The notes under the pieces were generated by a model that worked only from the letters and a program-made list of their open reading frames with translations, was not told the DNA's origin and did no database searches. 64,000 nucleotides of DNA from JAVBLU01 sp031553225. GTDB taxonomy: Bacteria; Bacillota; Clostridia; Christensenellales; UBA1750. Below, in pieces: positions 33,335 through 40,117 of the stretch. The DNA lies in assembly GCA_031553225.1 (NCBI GenBank), contig JAVBLU010000018.1:115668-179667 (forward strand), in the 5' to 3' direction. A program made the position numbers and the translations under genes. Position 1 is the first letter of the stretch; each line of letters begins with the position of its first letter.

Positions 33335-34294
33335 ATGCGCTTGCTGACGCGGCTTTTGAGCACCAGGCCGGGCCCGGTCGTCCTCTCGACGCTCGCCTGT
33401 TTTGTGAGCCTTGGCGCGACGTTTTTGTGGAACGCCAGGCTCTCCGAGCTGATCGACGCCCTGAACGCCGGACGCGCGCGGCCGCTTGCGGACGCGCTGT
33501 CCGCCCTGCCGGTGATGCTGCTCAGCGCCGCGCTGGCCTTTGCGCTTGCCCTTTGCTCGGGCTGGGCCTGCGAAGCCCTCGCCCACGAGCTGCGCATGGG
33601 GTGCGCCCGGCACCTGTGCGGGTTGTCCGCGCTTGAGATGGCCGGAGTGAGCGCAGGGGAGCAGGTCGCAAAGCTGCAAAGCGAGGCGGGGGAAGCCGCC
33701 GCCTTTCTGCGCGGCAACCTGTTCGACATCGTTTTCGACCTTCTGCGCTTTTTGGGTACGCTGCTGTTTCTTGCGTCGCTCAACCCGCGCCTCACGCTGC
33801 TGGCCAACGCGCCCTGCGCCGTGCTTCTTTGCTATGCGGTCTTCGCCAGCCGCATGATCGGCGAGGCTGCCATCGCAAGCCAGCAGGCGAACGCGCAAAT
33901 GGGCGGCTTTGCGCAGACCATGCTCGCCGTGTTTCCCGTCCTGCGGCTGTACGACGCCGCGCCGTTGCTGACCGGCGCTTACCGTGAGGCCCTTCGGCGC
34001 TGGGAGGAGGCGACCATCGCCCAGGAGCGCAGGCGGGCGGCGCTCATGTCCCTTTCCGCGGCGCTTTCGCTTCTGCCCTTGCTCGTGCTCTTCCTTGTGG
34101 GCGGCGGCCAGGTGATCCGCGGGCAGGCAAGCATAGGGGAGCTGTACGTATTCCTCAACCTCTCGGGCAACGTGTCCGGCGTCATGATGAACATGCCGGG
34201 ACGCATCGCCGGATTCCGGCGTTTTATGGCGAACATGGAGCGGCTTGCGCCCTCCGTCGATCTGCTGAAAGGGAGGGCCGCGCGTGAGCATTGA
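33335..34294 (+). CDS. ABC exporter transmembrane subunit 1
   Basis: 319 residues. It is the transmembrane half of a type IV (ABCB-like) exporter with six predicted helices (VVLSTLACFVSLGATFLW; VMLLSAALAFALALCSGWA; LRFLGTLLFLASL; LLANAPCAVLLCYAVFA; LLPLLVLFLVGGGQVI), including intracellular loops such as EQVAKLQSEAGEAAAFLRG. No nucleotide-binding domain is attached; that is encoded by the next gene, which overlaps by 11 bases and has its own ribosome site. Start ATG 33335 with AGAGGTG upstream. First gene of a four-gene operon controlled by the promoter at 33282. Substrate unknown. Confidence 0.88.
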   Translation: MRLLTRLLSTRPGPVVLSTLACFVSLGATFLWNARLSELIDALNAGRARPLADALSALPVMLLSAALAFALALCSGWACEALAHELRMGCARHLCGLSALEMAGVSAGEQVAKLQSEAGEAAAFLRGNLFDIVFDLLRFLGTLLFLASLNPRLTLLANAPCAVLLCYAVFASRMIGEAAIASQQANAQMGGFAQTMLAVFPVLRLYDAAPLLTGAYREALRRWEEATIAQERRRAALMSLSAALSLLPLLVLFLVGGGQVIRGQASIGELYVFLNLSGNVSGVMMNMPGRIAGFRRFMANMERLAPSVDLLKGRAAREH

Positions 34295-34922
34295 CGCTGA
34301 GGGGATCCAGTTTTCCTATACGGGTGCGCCCGTGCTGCGCGATCTGTGCCTGCACGTGCCGCCCGGCGGGCGCGTGGGCATCGCCGGCGTCAGCGGCGGG
34401 GGCAAGAGCACACTGCTGAGGCTGCTTTGCGGGCTTTATCCCGTGCAGGCGGGCGTACTGCGCGTGCACGGCGCGGGCGACCCGCCCGCGATCCGTCGCC
34501 ATGTGGCGCTGGTCGGGCAGAGCGCCATGCTGTTTCCGGGCAGCGTATGGGACAACGTCACCTGCGGCCGTCCCATGAGTGCGGCGGCCGTTCATGCCGC
34601 ATGCGAGGCGGCGCAGCTGTCCGCCTGGCTGGCGACGTGCCCCGACGGCCTGTTACAGCAGGTAGGCGAGCGGGGCGGCAGGGTGTCCGGCGGGGAGGCG
34701 CAGCGTATCGCCATCGCACGCGCCATCGCCAAGGACGCGCCGGTGGTGCTGCTGGACGAGGCGACCTCCGCGCTGGACGCGCAGACGGGCGCGGCCGTTC
34801 TGGCGGCGCTCGAAAGGCTTACCCGCGGCCGCACCGTGGTGAGCGTCAGCCATCAGCCGGGGGCGCTTATGGGCATGGACCGCGTGTACCTTCTGCGAGA
34901 GGGGCGTCTTTTTGATGCGTGA
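34284..34922 (+). CDS. ABC exporter ATP-binding subunit
   Basis: 212 residues, a free-standing nucleotide-binding domain. Walker A GVSGGGKST (35-43), Q-loop Q79, signature VSGGEAQ (134-140), Walker B VVLLDE (154-159), D-loop SALD, and switch H190 (SVSHQ) are all intact, so it should hydrolyse ATP. It starts at GTG 34284, 11 bases inside the previous gene, but AAAGGGAGG sits 6 bases upstream, which argues that the split from the membrane domain is real and not a frameshift. It overlaps the second membrane subunit by 8 bases. Confidence 0.95.
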   Translation: MSIDAEGIQFSYTGAPVLRDLCLHVPPGGRVGIAGVSGGGKSTLLRLLCGLYPVQAGVLRVHGAGDPPAIRRHVALVGQSAMLFPGSVWDNVTCGRPMSAAAVHAACEAAQLSAWLATCPDGLLQQVGERGGRVSGGEAQRIAIARAIAKDAPVVLLDEATSALDAQTGAAVLAALERLTRGRTVVSVSHQPGALMGMDRVYLLREGRLFDA

Positions 34923-35895
34923 ACTGCTTGCCCTGCTGCACAGTACCGGCGATCGCGCACGCTTCGCACTCCTGCTGCTGCTGCGCTGTCCGTTCGACGC
35001 CCTGCATACTGCGCTGCAGGCCCTTTTCCTGTGCGCCGCCTTCCAGGCTGTGTCGCACGCAGATCCGGCCGCCCTGCGCGCTGCCTGCGTTTGGTTTGGC
35101 TGTTGCGGAGCGCTGTTGTTTGCGTATAATGGAAGCGTGTGGGCGCTGTTCACGGCGCAGGGCACAGGGTGGGTCGCGCGGATGCGGGGTCTTCTCTTTG
35201 AACGTATCGCCGGCCTGTCGCTTGCGCTGATTGAGGCGCGCCCCTCCGGCGCTTGGATCACCTGCTTAAGCGCCGACGTGTCCGCGGCCACGGCGCTCTT
35301 CAACGAGGCGTTCCATCTGCCGCACACCGCCTCATCGCTCGTGAACATCGTGTCGTCCGGCGCCGTTTTGCTGGCGATGGATCCTTTGCTGCTGCCGCTC
35401 ATCCTGCTGTTTGTCCTGCCGCACATGTACGTCAGCTGGCGCATCGCCCGGCCTATGACCGGCCTTGCCGCACAGGCGCAGGAGGCCACGGCGCACGCTT
35501 CCACAAACCTGGCCGTTTTTGTGGAGTGCGCGGAAACCGCCGCCGTGTATAATGCGGGCGGCCTGCTGATGGCCAACTTTGAGAAGAGCAGCCTTCAATT
35601 GATGGCCGCCAACATGCGGATGCGGATGCGCACGGCGCTGGGCGCGGGACTGCTGCCTCTAATGGGTATGGCGGGATACCTGACGGTTATGCTTGCAAGT
35701 GCCGGAAGCATAGCTTCCGGCGACATGAGCTTTGGCGCGCTCGCCGCGGCGTTTCAGTTTCGCGGCGGGGTGCTCATGGGGGCCATGACGCTCTCGCGGT
35801 GCCTACCCAACATCAAGGCGGCGATGGCGGGCGTAGGGCGTGTGCGCCGGACGATATGCATGCCGTCGGAGGAGGAGCAATGGACGAACACCTGA
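34915..35895 (+). CDS. ABC exporter transmembrane subunit 2, no ATPase domain
   Basis: 326 residues. Another ABCB-type membrane half with about six helices (ALLLLLRCPFDALHTALQALFLC; VWFGCCGALLFAYNGSVW; DPLLLPLILLFVLPHMYVSW; LPLMGMAGYLTVMLASAG). Loop motifs like GAWITCLSADVSAATALFNEAF match those of half-transporters. It stops soon after the last helix (FQFRGGVLMGAMTLSRC), where other half-transporters continue into the ATPase. It probably pairs with subunit 1. ATG 34915 follows AGAGGGG by about 10 bases. The MerR gene starts within its last 16 bases. Confidence 0.85.
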   Translation: MRELLALLHSTGDRARFALLLLLRCPFDALHTALQALFLCAAFQAVSHADPAALRAACVWFGCCGALLFAYNGSVWALFTAQGTGWVARMRGLLFERIAGLSLALIEARPSGAWITCLSADVSAATALFNEAFHLPHTASSLVNIVSSGAVLLAMDPLLLPLILLFVLPHMYVSWRIARPMTGLAAQAQEATAHASTNLAVFVECAETAAVYNAGGLLMANFEKSSLQLMAANMRMRMRTALGAGLLPLMGMAGYLTVMLASAGSIASGDMSFGALAAAFQFRGGVLMGAMTLSRCLPNIKAAMAGVGRVRRTICMPSEEEQWTNT

Positions 35896-36350
35896 TGCGC
35901 ATCGGCGAGGTGGCCGACTACTTTCACGTGTCGGCCAAGGCGATTCGGCTGTACGAGAAGAAGGGCATCGTGAAGCCCGCGCGCGTGGATCCCAGCACCG
36001 GCTACCGCTACTACACGGCCGACCAGGTGCTGCAGCTCAACGCACTGGTCGAGCTGAAGGCGCTGGGCTTCTCCCTGGCGGAGATTGCCCGGGTGCTGCA
36101 GGGCGGCGCGTCCAAAGACGCCCTTCTGGAGAGCCTTGCGCACAAGCGCCGCGCCTGGGAGGCCGCGGCCGCCGTGGCCGAGGACAAGATCGCGGCCATC
36201 GACAGCATGGCCGGGCGCATCGGCGATTCCCAACAGGCCGCGCAGCTGCAGGCGTTGAGCGAGGAGCAGCGCGCATGGCTTCTGGCCAGGCTTGTGTGCG
36301 TGGAGGGCGTATGGATGCCCCCGGAGCTGAGCCAGGCGCTCTGGCTGTAG
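35880..36350 (+). CDS. MerR-family regulator (BmrR/Mta-like HTH)
   Basis: 156 residues. The winged helix-turn-helix is RIGEVADYFHVSAKAIRLYE, then KGIVKPARVDPSTGYRYYT and LVELKALGFSLAEIARVL. A coiled-coil dimer helix follows (DALLESLAHKRRAWEAAAAV). The remaining 50 residues are too short for a GyrI-like ligand domain, so any effector pocket is small. GGAGGAGG precedes ATG 35880. The gene overlaps the exporter's last subunit and is predicted to control the operon through the dyad at 33288-33302, probably sensing the exported compound. Confidence 0.93.
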   Translation: MDEHLMRIGEVADYFHVSAKAIRLYEKKGIVKPARVDPSTGYRYYTADQVLQLNALVELKALGFSLAEIARVLQGGASKDALLESLAHKRRAWEAAAAVAEDKIAAIDSMAGRIGDSQQAAQLQALSEEQRAWLLARLVCVEGVWMPPELSQALWL

Positions 36351-36418
36351 CGGCGCGGGCACGCACGCGCCGGGTTTGCCTCGCGCCGGACAGGGCGCGG
36401 GTCATGGAGGGGAGAGCG

Positions 36419-36694
36419 ATGTTCGTATTGTCCGCGCGCCTCACGTTCCGCATCGCCCACGCGCACTCGCTTAAGGAAAAGCGCATGGTGGCGCGCAGCC
36501 TCATCGACGGCGCGCGGCACCGCTTCAACGCGGCCGTGGCGGAGGTGGACACCCAAAACGAGCATCAAACCCTCACCATCGGCGTGGCCGTCGTGTCGCA
36601 CAGCCACAGCCACTGCCGGGACATGCTGGACAACGTGGTGCGCTATCTGGAACGCTCGGACGAGGCGGAGCTTGTGGAGTCGCTCATGGACTAG
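36419..36694 (+). CDS. ylxP: DUF503 protein (YlxP family)
   Basis: 91 residues. The DUF503 signature AHSLKEKRMVARSLIDGARHR opens the protein (split here as residues 13-33), followed by FNAAVAEVDTQNEHQTLTIG and VAVVSHSHSHC. YlxP-like proteins are small, conserved in Firmicutes and usually lie in the nusA-infB-rbfA ribosome/translation cluster. Here it stands alone after a MerR gene, so the usual context is lost. GGAGGGGAG precedes ATG 36419. A run of His (HSHSHCRD) is unusual for the family. Confidence 0.88.
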   Translation: MFVLSARLTFRIAHAHSLKEKRMVARSLIDGARHRFNAAVAEVDTQNEHQTLTIGVAVVSHSHSHCRDMLDNVVRYLERSDEAELVESLMD

Positions 36695-36696
36695 GG

Positions 36697-37310
36697 ATGA
36701 AGGGGCGTTACATCGACAGGATGGCTAAGGACGCGCTGACGCCCGTGGAGATGACCTGGGCGATGCGCTGCGGTACCGGCTTGCCGACGGCCGCGCCGCC
36801 GGGTTTACGCTTCTGCGTACCGGCGCGCAAATACTGCGCACGAACCTTCACGCGCTGGGGCGCGGCCGGGACGGCGTCATGACCCTGTACGTTTCTTCTG
36901 CATGCTGCCGCTGAGGGGCGGGCAAACCGCGCGTTTGCAGCGCGAGATTCCCATGCCCGCCCGGCGGTATGCTGGTTTGGTTCGACGCGGTCAGCGGTTC
37001 GCAAGGGGCGGCGGGTGCTTTCAGGTCGCGCGCACCACAGCTATCTCGTGTTCCAGGTGAGCGAGGCGGGAGAGACGCATTTCCTCGGCCCATGGATCCT
37101 GTTTTGCAGATGTGCCGCGACGTTGCGCGCGGCCGAGCCTTCCGCGCCCGCCGCAAACGGATCGCGCCCGGCTGTTTCCCGGGCCGCCCAATCTGTTTGC
37201 GTCATCGCATGCGCCGCGCTATGTTTAACCCGACCATGCGGCGCGTAAGGCATCATGCCGCCCGGAGCCGCATCCCGGTCGTCCATCCTACTTGTCCGCA
37301 ATAGGTTTTG
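36697..37310 (+). pseudogene. Gene remnant(s), frames broken, origin unknown
   Basis: The 768-base stretch to 37462 has no intact gene. Coding-like pieces sit in different plus frames: MAKDALTPVEMTWAMR from 36721, which continues after a one-base shift as YRLADGRAAGFTLLRTGAQ; MPARRMLVWFDAV around 36953; and HHSYLVFQVSEAGETHFLGP from about 37030. These could be one protein broken by several shifts. No family is recognised. It may be only GC-rich noise, so confidence is low. Confidence 0.3.
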
Positions 37311-37321
37311 TGTCTGAAACA

Positions 37322-37364
37322 AAGGCAAACCCCGCTCAAGCGGTCGCTTAACGGGGTTTGCCTT
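37322..37364. terminator. Bidirectional hairpin terminator
   Basis: AAGGCAAACCCCG and CGGGGTTTGCCTT form a 13-bp stem with an inner AAGCG/CGCTT stem. On the minus strand it ends in CCTTTGTTT and can stop the methyltransferase transcript. On the plus strand TTCGCTTT follows. Confidence 0.7.
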
Positions 37365-37462
37365 CGCTTTGATGCTATGCAATATAAAAGCGTGCTCACG
37401 TAATGGTATGGTTAGGAAAGACGACGCAGCGCTTTTGTGCAGATGATGATTCGTCGCAGGTG

Positions 37463-38293
37463 CTACGGTTTTCGCCCCATGTACAATGTAAAAATGTAAT
37501 CTACATGATAACGCCCGCCATGCCTTGCAATGGCCTGCGCAATTCCTTTATACAGAGCCTTTCTGTTATCCTCCGGCAGCGCTCTTTTGTCCGCCATGGT
37601 GTCCAGAAGCGCTACGTACCCGTCCGCACTGTATGTCAGCGTCTCATTGTAAAAGCTTAACGATATATCGCAGAAATGATAACTCTTCAAGTCCGTAAAA
37701 CCGAACCCTTCAAGTATCCCGGAAGGCGTCTTCAGGTCTTCGTTGTCATTTCTGCTCCATCTGCTTTTCGATGTGTAATAGCTATAGTAACATTCACGAT
37801 AGACTGTTTGTATTTCTTCATACAGCGCGTCGCCGTCCGCCGTCTTTTCGTTGCTTCGCATCAAAGCGAAGACCCCGCCCTTTTTTAGGAGGCGAAAAAC
37901 CTTCGGACACCCAACCCGTGCGTCCACCCAGTGGAAAGCGGACGCGGCATACGCCAAATCATAGCCGCCATCGTCCAATACGGCATCCTCGAACGTGCTG
38001 TGGAGTACGTTAAAGCCTGCATACCCCTTACACTTTTCATGAAGAAATGCCGCCATATTGGCGCCCATTTCCACGGCGGTAACATCGTATCCGGCGCTAA
38101 GAACGGGAACGGTCGCTTTACCCGTCCCCGCGCCTATCTCAAGGGCTTTTTTTCCCCTTCCTTTGCCGGCATACGCAAAAACATCAGCGAACAACGCGTC
38201 TGGGTAATCCCACCGCGCCTTATCGTAGTTGTCTACGATCTCGTCAAAGTGCGTTCTGTTTTCCCGTTCCCATCCGGTCTTTTTCGTTTCCAT
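37463..38293 (-). CDS. Class I SAM-dependent methyltransferase
   Basis: 276 residues. Motif I is LEIGAGTGKA (51-60), post-I acidic residue in VTAVEMGANM, and motif IV region GYDLAYAASAFHWVD; the rest matches the Methyltransf_11/25 fold of small-molecule methylases. The acceptor is unknown. Start ATG 38293 (METKK) has GGAG 8 bases upstream; a longer frame exists but is unsupported. The gene is visibly richer in A+T than its neighbours and uses AT-ending codons, unlike the rest of the window, so it was probably acquired by transfer. It lies beside the 3' end of a tRNA-Ser gene. Confidence 0.92.
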   Translation of the reverse strand: METKKTGWERENRTHFDEIVDNYDKARWDYPDALFADVFAYAGKGRGKKALEIGAGTGKATVPVLSAGYDVTAVEMGANMAAFLHEKCKGYAGFNVLHSTFEDAVLDDGGYDLAYAASAFHWVDARVGCPKVFRLLKKGGVFALMRSNEKTADGDALYEEIQTVYRECYYSYYTSKSRWSRNDNEDLKTPSGILEGFGFTDLKSYHFCDISLSFYNETLTYSADGYVALLDTMADKRALPEDNRKALYKGIAQAIARHGGRYHVDYIFTLYMGRKP

Positions 38294-38339
38294 ATTACAC
38301 GCTCCAAACGTATCAATACTCTTTGCCGGCATAACGGCG

Positions 38340-38375
38340 AAAACCGCTCAAAGGTTTATATCCTCAAAGCGGTTT
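38340..38375 (-). terminator. Hairpin after the tRNA-Ser pair
   Basis: Minus strand: AAACCGCT pairs with AGCGGTTT, then AGG with CCT inside, ending UUUUC. It starts about 5 bases after the tRNA-Ser(GCU) CCA end and probably terminates the tRNA transcript. Confidence 0.7.
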
Positions 38376-38379
38376 GCAT

Positions 38380-38470
38380 TGGCGGAGAAGGCGAGATTTG
38401 AACTCGCGCGCCGGTTACCCGGCCTACGCCCTTAGCAGGGGCGCCTCTTCGGCCACTTGAGTACTTCTCC
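38380..38470 (-). tRNA. tRNA-Ser (anticodon GCU)
   Basis: Read on the minus strand it begins GGAGAAGTACTCAAGTGGCC, has the anticodon loop CTGCTAA, a long class II variable arm, the T-loop GTTCAAATC, and closes CTTCTCC-G-CCA with encoded CCA. All arms pair. It decodes AGC/AGU. It is about 46 bases downstream of the second serine tRNA. Confidence 0.95.
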
Positions 38471-38516
38471 ATGCCGACGATGATGCGCTATTCGGTTGTG
38501 GGCCGCGGAGGGAGGT

Positions 38517-38605
38517 TGGCGGAGAGAGAGGGATTCGAACCCCCGGTGCCTCGCGGCATCACTGGTTTTCAAGACCAGCTCCATAAACCACTCGGACATC
38601 TCTCC
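38517..38605 (-). tRNA. tRNA-Ser (anticodon UGA)
   Basis: Minus strand: starts GGAGAGATGTCCGAGTGG, anticodon loop CTTGAAA, long variable arm, T-loop GGTTCGAATCC, closing TCTCTCC-G-CCA. It decodes UCN serine codons. It is first in a two-tRNA transcript from the promoter at 38633-38662. Confidence 0.95.
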
Positions 38606-38632
38606 GTGGCGGAAGCGAGGAACGCGACGCTT

Positions 38633-38662
38633 ATTATAACAGCGGTAGCAGCGGTCTGTCAA
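38633..38662 (-). promoter_or_regulatory. Strong promoter of the tRNA-Ser pair
   Basis: Minus strand: consensus TTGACA, 18-base spacer, consensus TATAAT, about 28 bases before the tRNA 5' end. It lies within 4 bases of the end of the upstream GNAT gene. Confidence 0.8.
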
Positions 38663-38665
38663 GCG

Positions 38666-39094
38666 TCAGGTTGCCTCGGCCTCGGCAGCAAGCGGCTTAA
38701 ACAGGATGATTTCCAGCGGCTGAGCGGGCAAAATGAGGCATCCGGCGTCTTTGTAACCGAGCTTTCGATAGAAGTGCTGAGCGCTCTCATCGGCCTGCGT
38801 GGAGGTCATCACTGCCGTGTGGCCCAGTTCGGTCATCGCCCGCTCCCAAAGCGCAACGGCCTGCCGGCCCAGCCCGCGGCCCCGCGCTTCCTCGCGCAGG
38901 TACAGCATGTTCATAAAGGGGATGCTGTCCCAGAACAGGGCGTAGCGCAGCGTGCCCATGTCCGCGCCGTCCTCGCGGATGACAAAGGCGCGGCCAAGCC
39001 GCATCACGTTTCGCAGTTCGTCCGGCGCGACGTGTCGGTCCAGCGAGAGGACGAAGGCGGCATCCGCCTCTGCGGCCCTGTCCAGCGTGCACAT
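38666..39094 (-). CDS. GNAT-family N-acetyltransferase
   Basis: 142 residues. Motif A is visible in MLYLREEARGRGLGRQAVALW, where R-G-R-G-L-G binds the acetyl-CoA pyrophosphate (quoted across residues 73-93 in part). Motif B is ESAQHFYRKLGYKDAG. Start ATG 39094 is chosen for GGAGGTG 8 bases upstream. Acceptor unknown. It ends just before the tRNA promoter and stands alone. Confidence 0.88.
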   Translation of the reverse strand: MCTLDRAAEADAAFVLSLDRHVAPDELRNVMRLGRAFVIREDGADMGTLRYALFWDSIPFMNMLYLREEARGRGLGRQAVALWERAMTELGHTAVMTSTQADESAQHFYRKLGYKDAGCLILPAQPLEIILFKPLAAEAEAT

Positions 39095-39234
39095 GCATCG
39101 CTCACCTCCGTGCCATTGTAGCACGGCCGCGGTCGCCCGTACAGGCTGCGCGGCAGGAAGGAGCGGCCGCGCGGCGAATGATATGCATGGCGCGGATGCG
39201 TCCGCGCCTAAACCTGCACGGGAGGGAAGTCCTC

Positions 39235-40068
39235 ATGACGGTTTCCATCGCATCCATGGGTTTTATGGTTTTCAGCGCCGCATTGTCCATCGGCGTGCCG
39301 GTAGGCCTGTTTCTTGTGCTGCGCAGGAAGATGGGCGCAAAGGCCGTGCCCATGCTTGTGGGCGCCGCCGCGTTCATCCTGTTTGCGCTTGTGCTGGAGA
39401 GCATCGTGCACCAGCTGGTGCTGCGGCCGGGTCCGACCGGCGCGATCGCCCTGCGCAGCCGGCCTGTCCTGTACATGCTGTACGGCGGCTTTATGGCCGG
39501 GCTGTTTGAGGAGAGCGCCCGGTACGTGAGCTTCCTTTTGCTGCGCAGGCGATATAGCGGTTTGCAGACCGCGCTGTCGTACGGCGTGGGGCATGGCGGC
39601 ATCGAGGCGGTTGTTTTTGGCGGGCTGGGGGCGGTGAGCAACCTGGCGCTCAGCGTGATGATCAACACCGGCGCGGTGGACGCCATGAAGGCCGCCATGC
39701 CCCCCGAGGCGCTGACGGCCTTTGGCGCGCAGCTGAGCGCGCTCACATCCACCCAGCCCTTCCTGTTTGCCGTGGCAGGGCTTGAACGAATGATCGCTCT
39801 GACCCTGCATATCGCTCTGTCCGTGCTCGTGTTCTATGCGGCGACGAACCGCCGCGCCATATGGCTGTTCCCGGCGGCCATCGTGTTGCACGCCGTGGCG
39901 GATTTTCCCGCCGCGCTCATGCAGGCGGGGGCGATCGCCAGCGTCGCCCTGGTGGAGGGGCTATGCGCGCTCGCCGCCCTCATCTGCGCGGTGCTGGCAG
40001 CGGCCGCGCACAGGCGCTTCCGCCTGGCGTCACCGGCCGAACCGGAACCTGCGGCTGAGCACCCGTAA
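39235..40068 (+). CDS. YhfC-family intramembrane metalloprotease-like protein
   Basis: 277 residues with about eight predicted helices. The glutamate and histidine motifs typical of YhfC (related to the CAAX/ABI protease group) are EESARY at 92-97, GHGGIE at 119-124, and LHAVADF near residue 225. These would form the metal site inside the membrane. B. subtilis YhfC is a membrane protein of unclear role, and protease function is inferred from the fold. GGGAGGGAAG precedes ATG 39235. A bidirectional terminator overlaps its stop codon. Confidence 0.9.
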   Translation: MTVSIASMGFMVFSAALSIGVPVGLFLVLRRKMGAKAVPMLVGAAAFILFALVLESIVHQLVLRPGPTGAIALRSRPVLYMLYGGFMAGLFEESARYVSFLLLRRRYSGLQTALSYGVGHGGIEAVVFGGLGAVSNLALSVMINTGAVDAMKAAMPPEALTAFGAQLSALTSTQPFLFAVAGLERMIALTLHIALSVLVFYAATNRRAIWLFPAAIVLHAVADFPAALMQAGAIASVALVEGLCALAALICAVLAAAAHRRFRLASPAEPEPAAEHP

Positions 40069-40108
40069 AAAACCGGCGACAGCCTTTCAGGGCTGTCGCC
40101 GGTTTTTT
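40067..40108. terminator. Bidirectional terminator
   Basis: AAAAAACCGGCGACAGCC and its exact complement form an 18-bp stem with loop TTTCAG. It gives a U-run on both strands and serves the YhfC gene and the converging O-antigen ligase-like gene. Confidence 0.97.
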
Positions 40109-40117
40109 ATCCGTTGG

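Noticed and set aside
33335..34922. A frameshift splitting one TMD-NBD exporter gene into two
   Set aside because: The second gene has its own AAAGGGAGG site at correct spacing before GTG, and the overlap is a normal coupled arrangement.
36697..37462. A phage or insertion-sequence remnant
   Set aside because: No transposase or integrase motif, target duplication or terminal inverted repeats were found. Only short broken frames are present.
38380..38605. A tmRNA or other structured RNA
   Set aside because: Both sequences fold completely as class II tRNAs with serine anticodons and encoded CCA.
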